Part shown: piece after piece, positions 12,881 through 25,527 of the stretch | Layout of the letters: each line of letters opens with the position of its first letter | How positions within the stretch are numbered: the stretch's first letter is position 1 | Assembly (NCBI RefSeq): GCF_963259705.1 | Contig: NC_081840.1 | Coordinates: 152,518,282-152,582,281, forward strand | DNA: 64,000 nucleotides | Origin: Myotis daubentonii | Taxonomy: Eukaryota; Chordata; Mammalia; Chiroptera; Vespertilionidae | Direction of reading: 5' to 3' | Program-made: the position numbers and the translations under genes | Notes under the pieces: generated by a model | What the model was told of the DNA's origin: nothing | The model's database searches: none | The model's input: the letters and a program-made list of their open reading frames with translations, nothing else

Positions 12881-14884
12881 ATCAGTCACAATGGTGAAGC
12901 TTAGATGCTAACCTTCCTGGGAGACAAGGAGGGAACTAATGGGGGCCCAGGGGGAGGCTTCATTTGTATCTGTGATGTTTTAATCTTTTGCAGAAAAAAA
13001 GAGGAAGACATTAAATTTAGCAAAGTCATCCCTTGCAAACTACATGGTGGATATGTGCAGTGATTTAGCTTTTCTGGACAGGCTCTCGGCTCCCTTGGAT
13101 CACTCTTGGCAAAGGAAACTGTTCTGTTTAGAAAACCTCAGCTTGGATCATCACAGAACCACAGGACCAGAGTCCCTGGCGAAGATGCTTTTGGAATGCT
13201 GACCCAGTGTCCTGTGAAACGCTCCGGGATGACGGTCCCACCATGCAGTTCCCTGTCACCGAGCCCAGAGCACCTCCACTCCGGCGCCTTTCTTATTCCT
13301 CACATCTCTGCGGTGGTGGGTGTCACAGCAGCATTTTCTAGGAGGGGAAACCCAGGCTCAGAGAGGCGGACCAATTGGATAACTGGCCGAGAAGCATTTC
13401 ACCTGGGAATGTCTTATTCTGAAGGTGGATGTATGGGCACCGACAGTGCCACATTCCTTCGCCATTTCACAGGGACGCCCGCCTCTGGGAGGGAATGAGG
13501 TGCTGAGAGTGCATAGCCTGCCATTGGAGAGGGCAAATGTGTGAGGCAAGGAGGCAGGGCCGGGACTCCACGCAGAGCCGGGACCCCAGGCAGATGCACC
13601 TCTGAGCCCTTCAATTTCTCCGTGGGAACCAGGATCTCGGGGGCTCCAGGTGGCTGGGCAGCAGGTTGGCAATGAGTTTTCTCTTGTGAAGCAAGTGGGA
13701 ACTTGAGGTGATTTTTATAGCCAGCCTGCAGCTTATAAATGGACGCTGAGCACTTTCCCAGCAGCCTGGCCCGAGCTGGGGAGACCCTCATCCTCATGGC
13801 TCTGCAGTGGAGAATAATGGGAAAGTACCAACGGGTGCCTCCAGGCGGTGTCTCACACTGGGCAAGGCTCCTCTCTGGGTCCCGGGTTGTGTGTCCTCCC
13901 AGCTCCGGGGCTCTTGGTAACGCCTTGGCCACCAGCCCCGGCAGTCCCCAGGCGGTGGTGAGAGTCAGGGCTGTGGCGAGAGTCAGGGCTGTTTGCAGAT
14001 CCGTCGGCTGCATATCGGCTCTGTTCTCTAAGTTGCGAGGCGGCTCTGTTATATGTCCCCTGGTGGTTTGTGTCCATAGGATGTTAGGTCTGTAGAGCTA
14101 ATTCTATCCAAAGGCGTAAACCCGAGCCTTTTGTAAGTTAGAGGTGGATGGCATCGCTCACAGACTATTTTGCAGGAATAATTACCTGCAGGTATCGAGT
14201 GCCCACTCAGTCCCTCTCTGCGTCATTACGCACCTGGGTCCCGCCCTGTGGGTATCTCAGGCCCAGGGCAGTGGGTCGGATTAACCACACAGCTTCCCAG
14301 ATTGGACATAACGATGGAAAAAAAAATAACCTAGCCAAAAAGCTGCACAACAGATTGCCTGAAACTTACTGGGTGCTCTGATTTCTTATTGATTTCTCAC
14401 GATGTGGGGATGGAGGGAGCCGCGCCTGTGATGAAGGTGGCCGGCGTATCAGATGACCTCGGCTGCCTTTTCAAGTAGAAAGGTTTATCTTGGAGCAACA
14501 GCCCTCCCGGGGGGGACTACCCCTCCCCTCACCAAGATTGCTTCTGGGCTCTTCTCTCCCATGCACTCAGTATCCGATGACGATGGTCATTATTAGTTTT
14601 CAACGGCCTAGACATGATGATCAGACGGTGGCAGGAAGCATCCTTCCAAATTGATCAATATCTAATAACTGATAACAATGCAGAGCTCTGGCCTTCTCCT
14701 GGACACACTAGCTACAATCTCTGGAGCGATGTTACCCACTGGGTTTTGCAAGTGAGCAGATTGGGGGTCCCGCTCCCTCCAGCACAGCCCACATGCTGGT
14801 TTCCGCTGGGGTGCTGAGCCCGGACCAGGCAGAGGGGGGGCTGGGGCCACTCCACTGGCTCTAGGGAAAGCCCTCTCCATCCTT

Positions 14885-15010
14885 CCTGTAGGTGTGACCT
14901 TGGACAAGTCTCTCAAGCTACCCACACTCCATTTTCTTAAGATGGAACATGTGGGTTTTAATAGCGCTTGACTTACAGGATTATTATGAAGTTGAACTGA
15001 AGGAACATGT
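14885..15010 (+). repeat. MIR SINE fragment
   Basis: TGTGACCTTGGACAAGTCTC, a diverged CATTTTCTTAAGATGG, then TTACAGGATTATTATGAAG, matching the MIR order. Confidence 0.6.
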
Positions 15011-15034
15011 ATAATAGGCTTAGGAAAAACCCTG

Positions 15035-15255
15035 ACAGATCAGAAAATAGTGTCGTTCCCCCTTATTGGTGGGGGGTACATTCCAAGACCCTCAGTGGCT
15101 ACCTGAAAGCTCAGATAGCACAAACCCTATATCTATACCATGTTCTTTCCTATACATACCTACCTATGACAAAGTTTAATTTACAAATGAGGCACAGTAA
15201 GAGATCAACAATAACAAATAATAACAGAACAATTATAACAATTCTACTGTAATGA
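15035..15255 (+). repeat. Ancient DNA-transposon-like relic
   Basis: TACATTCCAAGACCCTCAGT, then TATACCATGTTCTTTCC and a TAATTTACAAATGAGGCACA stretch. I recognise this string from an old mammalian interspersed repeat (probably a Tigger/MER-type DNA element). I cannot fix the family. Confidence 0.45.
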
Positions 15256-16439
15256 ACATTAGGTGGATGTCGCTCTCTCTTTCTCTCTGATAACCTATCT
15301 GATAAGTGACTAATGGGCATTTTGGGGAGAAAGGGTGGAATTTTACATATCATGGCTGTGGTTAAACATTTATTTTCCAGGTGAAATACATCTTTCAGAA
15401 CGAAGTTCAGTGACTGGGCTGCATTTGCTGGGGCGAGGTCCCGGCTGCCGTCTCACTGTGTCATCACCGCTCGGAATGCAGGCGCCCGTGTGAGGTGCCA
15501 GCATCTGCCTCCTCCGCGTCCCTGTCCCCAGGCCAGAGTCTGGTCAATATGCAGCTGGAGTTTGCAGTAGTTGAGTTGTTGGGAACTTTTCCTCATGCTG
15601 CCTCACTAATAATGACACTACTGTGTCTGCAGGCCAGAGGGCAACGTTCGCTCCACCCATCCTACCCAGACCAGGCAGTGACAGGAGCAATGGGGGCCTT
15701 CTCTCCTTTTGTGCAGGAAGAAGGTCTTTGTGCTTCACAGTAAGAAAGCGGGGAGGCTGTGGCGGCCAGTCCGGCGGGCCTGGTGACTCTCAATATGGAT
15801 TGCAAGGTCCTGGCTGTGTGGTCATACACGGGCCAGTCACTGATGCTCTCGGATCAGGCTCTGCAGCAGGACAGCACGGCCTCCTTCCAAGACCTGTCCT
15901 GCTGCCTGGGAGCTGAGCTGCTGGCTTCTCGGGGTGGCGGAGTTGCCCTCCCTCAGACCCATGCAAAGGGCATGGACTGTGCAGGCCTGTGGCCCTGCCC
16001 GGATCCTTGTCTCAGCCCTCCTCAGGTGACACCTCTGGTCGGTGTCAGGGGCAGAGACGATGGGGCAGGGCCAGCAACCACTCTCCTCAGTGTTCGAAGA
16101 AGAAAGCTTTCAGGGTTCCCAGCGTAGGTGTGGGCTGAAACATGGCATTATCTGGCTGACTGTGAGCCGGAACCCAGCCTGCTGATGGCTGGCTGCCAGG
16201 TGGGCTCACCAGCACTGGCCCCTCTCAGGCCAAATCCCTGTCTGGCTATGGATCCCTGACCCCCGCTCAGCCCTGGATGTTGGAGCTCAGCCCGAGGGAA
16301 GGAGCAGAGGTGAGCACCAGAGCCACGGGAGGGAGATGGTCCTCAATCGTGGAACTTCATCCTAAACCAACCCAGACACACCCATTTCCTAGTTTGCAGA
16401 TACGAACAAGAGACTTCAAAGCAAGTCTCTACCACCTAC

Positions 16440-16832
16440 TTTTCCTCCCTGCATATGTGTGTGTACACACATGCACACACAGTGAACATCCATTATACAC
16501 ACCACACTACACATACATCACACACACCACATACACTTTACACACACACCACACACAACATACATATAGACACACATTACACACACCATGCACACACACT
16601 TTGCACCCACATTACGCACAACACACAGACACACATAATATACATACCACACACACTATACAAATTTTGCACATACATCACATATATGAACACACACACC
16701 ATACACATCACAGTTATTATATACCTTGCACAAATTACACACACAAAACACAGAACATATACCGCACACACATCACACATACACCATGCACACCGCACAT
16801 ACTTTACACACACACATACACACACGCTTTAG
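16440..16832 (+). repeat. CA-rich cryptic microsatellite, about 390 bp
   Basis: ACACAC is interspersed with CATACA, CCACACAC and TTACACAC units. Frames on both strands are low-complexity His/Thr/Tyr or Cys/Val strings and are not genes. Confidence 0.95.
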
Positions 16833-17169
16833 GGGAGGTGCACTCTTTCTCTTTCACCACCCAGTGGCATTTGGGCAGTAAGTTGAGGGGCTGCATGGGT
16901 AATAGTAGCGAGAAATGTTGAGTAAGACAAACGCATTCACTTGGAGGTGTATCTTTGAACAGTGTATGAAAATAGGGTTTTCTAAGTATATTAACAGCAC
17001 ATATTACAAAGGGGATGACTAATCCACTGATAGAAAATAAGACTTTCCAAGCATTTCAAAGGCATTTTAACATGTAATAAATAAAATTCACTCTTATCTG
17101 TAAGTTTTTACCTACTAGCCAGTGAGCTGAATTAGGAAAAAATACCCTTAATTACTGGCACTAACCAAC

Positions 17170-17330
17170 CTGGATAGAGCATTTATATGTCCCAGGTCCT
17201 TGTCTAAAACGTCTTCTTGTGCTATCTTATTTGGTTCTGACCTCAATTCCATGTCACTGTCCCTGTCTTAGGAATGAGTCTCTGAGAGTCTGAGCAGTGA
17301 TTTTCATAGCAAGGCTAGTGACCATAGAGC
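17170..17330 (-). repeat. Probable MIR fragment
   Basis: AGCATTTATATGTCCCAGGT, GTGCTATCTTATTTGGTTC and AATGAGTCTCTGAGAG are diverged MIR-like blocks. Confidence 0.4.
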
Positions 17331-17679
17331 ACAGGGCTAGTGACATGGAGATGGCACCAGAGGTGTGCCCACTAGGCTTCTGCTTTCAGAACTGTTCTGG
17401 CATCACAAGTCACTAGCCTGGGAGCCATTGGAAGGGTGAGCTACTTCCACGTGGAGATGCTAACAGCCAGGGCTTCCACAGCTCAGAAGAAAAGGACCTT
17501 GCAATCCATATTGTGAGTCACAGCTCGGTGGGAAAGACATGGAAACAGTAAGATTTTATTCCTCCTGCTAGCAATACATTGACTACATTCTAGGAGTTTT
17601 CCAATCATGAGAGACAGAAACAATTGTTTGTTCACGTTCCACTGTGACCTAGGTGTTCGCTGAGGAAGGAGCCCTGAAC

Positions 17680-17830
17680 AGATAGCCAGGAGACCTGTGT
17701 TCTGTTTCCTACTTTCTCCGCATCCTCCACACCTTTCCTTCCTTATCTAGAAAACAAAGGACTAAAACTAGAGCATCTCTAGGGTTTGCTCTGGTTTGAC
17801 ACCCAGTGATTCTTTGACTTTGCTTCAGTG
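17680..17830 (+). repeat. Probable MIR fragment
   Basis: AGGAGACCTGTGTTCTGTTT and CCTTATCTAGAAAACAAAGG are MIR-like spacing remnants ahead of CCCAGTGATTCTTTGA. Confidence 0.4.
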
Positions 17831-18712
17831 GGATAACCCAGGGCAATCACCTCAGTTTTCAGTCTTGTTGATAGTTATGTTTGTGGGAAGGGGCTATTTA
17901 TGCAGATGTGTCGTGCTTCTTAAGAGCTGATGGCAAATGGACAACATTCCCGTGCAACTCCCACCCCCACTGCTGCTGCTTGGTTAGGTCAGTGAACCTA
18001 GTGACCGCCAGTAATTCCCATCCCAGGACAGCAAGCACGCTCCCACCTCTTTCTGGCTGAGAAGGTGACCCCTCTGTGAGGTAATGTTGAACTGTAATAG
18101 GTGTTCATATGGCTTTGAATGTTCACCCCTTGCTTAAATGCCTGACAATATGCTACACACCAGAGGCGAGTATAATGCATGCCAGTCACACCCTGACCCT
18201 CCCACCCCAGTCCCTGGGCTCTGCCTCCTCAGTAGTCTGTGCAGGGACACTGCTGAGGTCCCTCCCCCAAGCCAGCGTTTCGGTCCCCGCACCACACTGC
18301 GAGTGTCTCTCCAGTTTCACGTGCCAGAGATGTTTCAACAAGCAGGCACCCGGCCAGCTCTTCCCATGTTAAATAATTGTACGAACTGTGTTTAAAGAGA
18401 CTATGTTCTTTTTTTCTTTCTTCTTCTTCTTTTTTTGAAGGAAAAACACAGGAAAGAGAGGAAGGATGGCCTAAGATAACTAAAAAAAAAGTGTATACAC
18501 ACACCAAACCCCTGGAGTTCTCAATCATACAACTAGTATTTCCCTGCCCCCCAGGTGAGGGTAGGACTCCAGGTGGGGACAGGAAGAAAACCTCCTGTTC
18601 TGGGAAACCCAGATAGTACCCCTCTGTCCCCCCCGCCCCCACATGACCCCAAGATCCCAGTCTTTGGGGACATCAGGCTGGGAACCCCCTTTTCAGGGAC
18701 GGGGTTGCTTAC

Positions 18713-18799
18713 TTAGATTGTCGTCATCCTCCGTGTTAGTGGCCCCGGGGCTCAAGTGCTTGAAGGGAGCGATGAAGGCTGACAACATGCTCACTTTGT
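18713..18799 (-). CDS. ADARB2: ADARB2 exon 2 (87 nt)
   Basis: This small coding exon lies 6.4 kb upstream of exon 3. The acceptor is a pyrimidine tract ending TTCTTCCCAG and the donor is GTAAGC. It gives two bases of a split codon, 28 codons beginning [18 protein letters not shown], and one base (A) that joins GT of exon 3 to make Ser, so the junction reads [15 protein letters not shown]. This matches the known ADARB2 segment between the N-terminal arginine-rich R-domain (exon 1, not in the window) and the KENRN stretch before dsRBD1. Phase agreement across the 6,416-bp intron is independent support. Compared with the human protein as I recall it there are a few conservative changes (for example I to M and L to I) and no damage. 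The exon is too short to show as an open reading frame and has no start codon of its own. Confidence 0.93.
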
Positions 18800-20425
18800 C
18801 TGGGAAGAAAAGGACAGAAATGCTCTTTTGACATCGAGTTTCAGAAAAACTCAGTGCTTTCATATGCTCTTATTACTGAGGGTTTGGACAAGGGAGGTTG
18901 AAAGGTCGTTTTGGTTTCAGCCACTTCATTCTGGTTCAGTCTTTTATTGGATTTCTGACAGCATTTTATCAAATTCCCCTCTCCATTCAATTTTAAACGT
19001 TATGATTTCTATCTTTTTTCTTTTCTTATTTTTGGCATCTCCCCTCCTTTTGTTCCACGTCCCTCAAAACTCGAAGTAATCGTCTCCAGGGCAACAGCCT
19101 TGCAGGAGCTTAGAGGATGCTGGGTGGGGCAGGGTCTGCTAGACTGAGGTCATTTCACAGAGAGCGGCTAAAGCAAGTAAAGGAATTCCACAATGAAAAG
19201 AGCATCTGTGCAAAAAAAGCCAACACTATTTCCCACCGTTAGTGAACTTGCTTTGTGGGCTTGACATGCATGAAAATAATGGACTCAAAGCTGTAAAATA
19301 TACTTAGTGTGCATTTGAGAAGTAGAATTTCGGGGAGGAAGAGGAAGGGAGAGGAGAGATGGCAGGTGGAGGAGGAAGTAGTGCGGGGTCCCTGCCCGGA
19401 GGAGGTTTTCCTGGGAGGGGCACCGTGTCACTGCAGCAGTGGAAGGAATCCCCGGATATGCCCTCTGCCTGCAGCCCCGGTGGTGGGTGAGCCGAGCAAG
19501 ACTGGTCAGGCATCCTGGGCACCGGACACCCCTGAGTACGGCCGGCGGGAAGATGGACCCAAGTGGGAAGTACCACCCGTGATCAATGAGAGATGTTCCT
19601 TCCACGGTCTCAGCAATTTCTCTCTTCAGCTGAGAGATGGAGGAATTGCAGGTTGCATGTACAATTGGGAGACACAAAGAAATGACTAATAAAGGGAGCC
19701 AAAAGGAAAGCTCCTGCTTTTAGGGGTTCCACCGACTAGATTTAACCACAGGAAGTGGGAGCACTTGTCCATAAGCAGAACCGACGGCCTTGCAGAGGAG
19801 TCCTCTCAGATTCCTGCCTCTTGCGTCCTCTTACCCCCCAAGTCTGCATGATTCATCATATCCCATAGGCATCTTGACCGCATTATTAAAAATAGGAGAG
19901 CTGGAAACGCCACCACTGCTCAGCCGTTGTGTTACATTGTTGTGAAAGAGTCATCCCTGCTCCCCCTGTGGTTAGGTTATCCAGGGCCCGGGTGCCAGGG
20001 GTGTGGTTACTTTGCGGGACCTTTCTGTCTCCTCTGGTATATGAGGCAGGGTGTTGAGCAAGGTCACTATTTGCCTCAGGCTGCCTTTGTCTGCCTCTGT
20101 GGTCAGAAAGGACTGTTGACAGCACTCCCATTTCAGCACACGTCTGAATGGGGTGTCCCAGGACCCCGGTGACTGGCGGTTTTATATGCAGCTGGCCTGA
20201 GGCGTCCAGACCCAGGCCGGGATCCCGCTCTTTTTCTTTCCATTATGAGCCTGTTTTCTCTTTAGCCAAGCTTCCCAGAGGCCAGGGGAGTTCACATTGA
20301 AATTCATTCTGAAGCCTGTTAACAGCTGTTGTTTCCAGTAGGGACGGGTAACAATATAACGTTCACTCAAAGAGAACAATAAATAACTCAAATACAAAAC
20401 GCCTGCTCCTTCTTCATTCCCTGAA
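18800..20425. other. Intron 1 start, no recognised repeat
   Basis: Unique sequence. No exon signature, RNA gene or repeat seen apart from the exon 2 acceptor tract at its left edge. Confidence 0.6.
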
Positions 20426-20429
20426 CAAG

Positions 20430-20760
20430 AAGAATAAGCCAGGGAGGACTGGCTCTCCCCGAGCCTGCACGGCCCAAGCTAATTTACTACCAGGGAATGA
20501 AATCTCTTGCTTGAGTTATAATTTCATTAAGGCAGCCCAATAATATTACACAAAGAGTGTGAAGCTCAAATGATTTAGTCTGGAGCATCTCAAAATGAAA
20601 TTACAATTTTCTAATAAAGCAGGCTACCAGCCCAACACCCACAAAAACACACTAAGCCATTTCGGAGCTCACCTGAGCAAAATGTGAGATGTTTAAAGAT
20701 TGTTTTAGATCCATCAAAGTTCTCGCTTTTCAGGGCTACCAGATTTCTCAAATAAAAATG
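20430..20760. promoter_or_regulatory. Candidate conserved intronic regulatory block
   Basis: A non-repetitive AT-rich block with several homeodomain-type cores (GCTAATTTACT, TTATAATTTCATTAAGG, TTTTCTAATAAAG) and a CAAATGATTTAGTC segment, flanked by unique DNA. It looks like a deeply conserved non-coding element. The role is inference. Confidence 0.3.
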
Positions 20761-20877
20761 CAAGACAACTAGTTAAAAATGAGTTTTAGATAAGCAATAT
20801 GCTTTTTTTTTGTAGCATATACATCTCTCATATTGGGACATATTATCAAAAATGTATTATTTATCTGAAATTTAGAT

Positions 20878-21560
20878 TTAAAGTAAAGGACTTGAGCAGA
20901 CATTTCTCTAAAGAAGATATACAAATGGCCAATAAGCACACGAAAAGATGCTCAGCATCAATAGTCATTGGGAAAATGCAAACCAAAACTACCATGAGAT
21001 GCCACCTTATACCCATTAGGATGGCTATTATCAATAAGATAATGCATAACAAGGGCTGGAGAGGATGTGAAGTTGAAATCCTTGTGCACTTCTGATGGGA
21101 ATGTAAGTGGTTCAGCCACTATGTAACCAGCAGTCCCACTTCTGACTGTATACTCCAAAGAACTGAAAGCAGAGACTACAAGAGACATCTGTACCCCAAT
21201 GTTCATAGCAGCAATATTCACCAAAAGGTGGAAGCAGCCCAAGTGTCCATCAATGGAAGAATAGATAACAAGATGTGGTGTAAATACACACAATGGGATA
21301 TTATTCAGCCTTGAAGAGGAAGGAAATTCTGTAATATGTTACAACATGGACGGACTTTGAGGACATTATGCTGTATGAAATAAGCCAGACACAAAAAGGC
21401 AAATACTGTATGATCTCACTCATATAAGGTCCCTACCACAATCAAACTCATAGAGACAGAAAATAGAATGGTGGGTTCCAGGGACTGGGAGATGGGGGAT
21501 GACTCAGTTTACCCACAATGATAACTTGAGAAATTGTGAAAAGGTCAAATTTTTGGAGCC
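20878..21560 (+). mobile_element. Old L1 (L1M-type) 3' fragment
   Basis: The order matches the ORF2 C-terminus and 3' UTR: AAAGAAGATATACAAATGGCC, GGGAAAATGCAAACCAAAAC, CACCTTATACCCATTAGGAT, AGCAGCAATATTCACC, CAAGTGTCCATCAATGG, GATCTCACTCATATAAGG. Many stops and indels are present. It is an inactive ancient insertion. Confidence 0.9.
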
Positions 21561-21764
21561 TATGTTGTGAAAGCAATTGCTTTCACAAACTGTTTTGTTT
21601 ATAAACAATTGATCAAATAATTATTACCAAGGAAGATGAAAATGTGAACAACTCCTCTGGTGTGTGAACACACCACACGTCAGTTATCCAGAAAATCCAT
21701 TCATGTGAAATAGCATGTTTGTTAGAAATTTTAACAAAAACTGTAATTTAAGAGCATATCTGTG

Positions 21765-21905
21765 ATTACCCAAAGGAGTTGAAACTTATGTCCACACACA
21801 AAACCCTGCACACTGATGTTTACGGCAGCTTCATTCATAATTGCCAGAATTCAGAGCAGCCAAGATGAGTTTCAGTAGGTGAATGGATATATGAACTAAA
21901 ACAAA
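21765..21905 (+). mobile_element. Second old L1 ORF2 C-terminal fragment
   Basis: Blocks such as ACCCAAAGGAGTTGAAACTT, ACGGCAGCTTCATTCATAAT and GTAGGTGAATGGATA are an independent, diverged copy of the same L1 region as the previous element. Confidence 0.75.
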
Positions 21906-22689
21906 ACCAAAACTAAAACACACTCATTGCTAAAATGCCCAAGGATTTGGTCTTATACTCTGCCTCCTGAAAAGCACTAAATATTTCTGGAATAGTTTAT
22001 TTGAGAAAATTATATACATTGAGCATTTTGGTTCTGTCCTCATTTCAACAACCGAAAGTGAGGTTTTGTCCCACGTCTGGCGTTTGTAGGCCGCACGCAT
22101 CCCACACCGAGCGCAGCTCAGCTGTCTCGAACAGTTACATAACTCGAAAAGAAGGAGGCAGTTGGAAGCCACAGAACTCCGTTGGTACCTTTGGGCTACA
22201 AACCTCAGCCTCTTTTATAAGTCCCCCCATCTGTTTTCTTTTTGCCAAATGCACTCTGACAGATGGCCTCCCTCAAGCTGACCCACTTTCTTTTAAAACT
22301 GTACAGTCTGATCAAACTCAGGTATGTGTATTACCAAATGCAGCTTCTACCCAAACAGAAATGCAAGTCAGTTTGAATAGGAAAATAATTAATGTCCATG
22401 CAGGCAGAAGAAAGAACGAAAGTTTCTGAGTAAAGGTAAAGAATGTTTCTCACAGATTTTCAGGAACATGTTTCAAAACACTGTTCTCAAGCCACCATTC
22501 TATGAACAACACAAGGGTTGTTCAGTGGAAAAAAGATTCTAGCTCTGCCCTGAGCTTCATAACATGAGAGGGTTCGATTTTCACAGGAAGGCAAGGATCT
22601 CTCCTGGCAGTTTCCAGATAGATAAAAATCATGAATTTGGTCTTGAAAGGATCTAAGCAAACAGGCAGCCATCCCACAGTATGTTTCTC

Positions 22690-23075
22690 ACGCATTGGTA
22701 AAGGCTGAAGTATGTTCTCCTCCAGCATTCATGTTGAAGCTCTGAGCTCCAGGACCTCAGAATGAAAACTGAATTTGAAGATGGGTCTTTAAAGAGGTAG
22801 TTAAGTTGAAATGAGGTCCTTAAGGTGGACCCTAAGATCTTGGGATTAGTATCCTTATAAGAATCAGAAATCAGAATGCAGACATGGACGGAGAGATGAA
22901 CATGTGAGGACACAGGGAGAAGAAGGGCTACACGCCAAGGAGAGAGGCCTTAGAAGGAACCAGCCTTGCCCACACCTTGGTCTCAGACTTCCAGCCTCCG
23001 GGATGTGAGATAATAAATGTCTGTCTTTAAGCTGCCCAGCCTGTGGTACTTTTCATGGTAGCCAGAACAGACTAA
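22690..23075 (+). repeat. Ancient mammalian LTR-like repeat
   Basis: It contains GGGATTAGTATCCTTATAAG, ACATGTGAGGACACAGGGAG, GACTTCCAGCCTCCGGGATG, an AATAAATG signal and GAACAGACTAATATA. The same family recurs at 46736-46990. I recognise the repeat but do not assign a name. Confidence 0.55.
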
Positions 23076-25513
23076 TATATTTAATCAACAAATATTTACT
23101 GAATGCAAATAATTCAAAGTCTGAGACTAAGAAGAACCAATGCAGAGAGTCAGAATCTGGCCATGGGGACCTCATGTCAGGGAAGCATCTTTCAGGAGGA
23201 GACTCGTTAGCTGAGATCTAATAGCTAATAATATTGTCTACCATTGATTAAGCACAGAGACAATCTTTGAACCACATGGTATGGCTCCAGAGACAAGTAT
23301 ACTTCCACTGATAGGACAAGTACGGGTCCACCAAGTTAAGGGAGGGGAGTTCACTCCAGGCAGAAGGCTCTGAGGAGTTCCCCAGGACCTAGTTAAGCTT
23401 CTGAAACTTGACAACACTGTCTGAGTGGCTCCCTAATTACCCTGGACATAAAACCTTGAGACAGTAATATAGGACTTGATTCTAAATTGAGGACCCCAGG
23501 GGACAAGCACATAAAACTCTGGGTTGTGAGAAATGAGCTGGAGGGAGGGTGGGGGTCAGAGTGGGGAAGAGATTGAGATAGAGAAAAGAGAGAGAGAAAG
23601 AGAGAAAATCTCATTCAAGGTCAGTCTGAAACCCAGACATGGGTCCTCAGAATCATCCCACACATGTCCCATGGGATAACCAACACTTGGGCATATGCTA
23701 CTGTTACTGAGGGGACATAATGGCCAGTTAGAACCTGCGGTGGTCATACTGCAACCTTGGCCAACTAAACAGAGATTCTTTCCTCCTATTTTCCTCTCCC
23801 CTTATGGGCTTTGAATTGGTTGTGACATGGTACATTCCCACCTGGACTGGACTGAATTTCACAGATTGAAAATGATTAGAAAGTCATGGGCTCTGCCTGA
23901 GGTTCATTGAGGGAGAGTAAAAGGGGGGAAGGAACAGAGTGTGGTTAAAAGGAGCAAAATGGAAAAGACACACTAATTGTTCCAGATTTCTACTCCAATA
24001 TGAAACTTCAGGAAGAACCAGCGAGTCTGCTCTGTGAGGACCCACATGCTGCCTTGCTGCCTGGAGAGAGGTCTTTTTTGTTCTGTAAAGATCCAAAGGA
24101 AGTCAGGGAACATAGAACTTGTAAATTTCTCTGTAAAGTTCCTCAATTCTGTAGGAAGCAATCCCCACATGAAGGTTGCTTAAGCTCCTGGCAGTTCTGA
24201 GATCTACTAACCACATGAGAAAATATGACTTCTAATTCACAGGAATTAGAAGCATGGCTCTCAATGAGTTGTTTGGCAAAATTAGGGGTCTCTTATGGAA
24301 TCCCTACTTTTGTCACAGTTTAATTTCAAAAGCATGTTTAATTTCTCCTAGATAGCTTCCCCACAAAGTCACAGCATTAAGACATTCCCATACCATCGTG
24401 GGACACATCGCAGGGCAGGTTTTTGACCAAGCTCTCGTAGACCACATTGGCTTGACTGTGTATGACACAGCCCAGCGAAACTTGATTTATTTTTGGAAGG
24501 TGAGGGGAAAAAACAAGCTCACACCAGATTGTACTGTGTGCTCTCCTGACGTGAATGGCGGGCACACACACAGATGGTCTGTCAAGTGATTGACAGAGCA
24601 AGGTGACTCTTTGCAAGAAAGTGTATTTAAATACAAATATGTCTAAAGGTATGTGTTCAGACTTCACTTAGAGAGACTCATAGCCTTCCACATTATGTGC
24701 CAAGGCAGTCAGTGGCTTTGCAAAGTCTAAGTGTTTTTCATTTAATGCTCCATTGGGGAGTGGATACATGGTGAAGTGGATGACAGCCGCTGAGTTGGTT
24801 CAGCATCCTCCATGAACTTTGAGGTTTGAGGGTTACTTTAAGTTCTGTCGCTTTACTGCCAGGACAATAAGTCATGCTGGACAGCTAGTGGTTTCAGACC
24901 TATTGGCCATCTAGCCTGGGCATGGTTGTACACTGCCTTCTCTGCTTGGGGCAGCAGAAGGTCCACCCCAGTAACAGATAATGTGGTGAGGTGAGAAGGT
25001 CAGGGTTCAGCAGTGACACTATTTGAGGCCACCAGACTCCGAGACCAGACAAAAAAGAAAAAAAAAAGCCTACAGCTTCTTTAAAAAGATTTTCCTTCTG
25101 CTGTGACCAGTGGAGTTGAGGTTCACTGGAGTCACTCCTTCAGCAGACCCCTCATGCTCCACATGCAAATGTGTGGCTGGGTGGCAATTTGTTTTTGATA
25201 GTAACTGAATTCTAGAATTTTCTGGGCAGTTAAGAAAGTGGCAAAAATTAGAAGTGCATTTCTCAAATTGGAAAATAGATGTGTTCTTGCTTTATTTAAC
25301 TCATTTTCCACGCGCCAGCCCTCACACACTGAAATGAGCACACAATCGCCCTCATGTTACTCTCTTCCTAGATACGGCCCCTGCCCTAATTTGGAAGGAG
25401 CTCTGCATCTGTTGTCAGAATTCCCCACAGCTCTGGGACCTTCTCGTTTTTGGTTGGTAGTTGTTGTTTCTCATTGGGGACAAGGTTGAGGTCAGCTCTG
25501 AATGGTCTGAGAC
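23076..25513. other. Intronic sequence without recognised features
   Basis: A short GA-rich stretch lies near 23578-23605 and an A-rich patch near 25052-25070. Otherwise I see no gene, RNA or repeat signature. Confidence 0.5.
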
Positions 25514-25527
25514 TAAAAGAACAACTT

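Larger units (their letters stand above)
12297..18712 (-). other. ADARB2: ADARB2 intron 2 (complete, 6,416 bp)
   Basis: A phase-1 intron with GT donor at 18712-18711 and AG acceptor at 12298-12297. It is unique sequence except for MIR fragments, an old DNA-transposon-like relic (15035-15255) and a CA-rich tract (16440-16832). 13400-14880 and 15260-16430 hold nothing I recognise. Confidence 0.93.

Noticed and set aside
16577..16921. Cys/Val-rich and His/Thr-rich open frames
   Set aside because: Translation of a CA-rich microsatellite in different frames.
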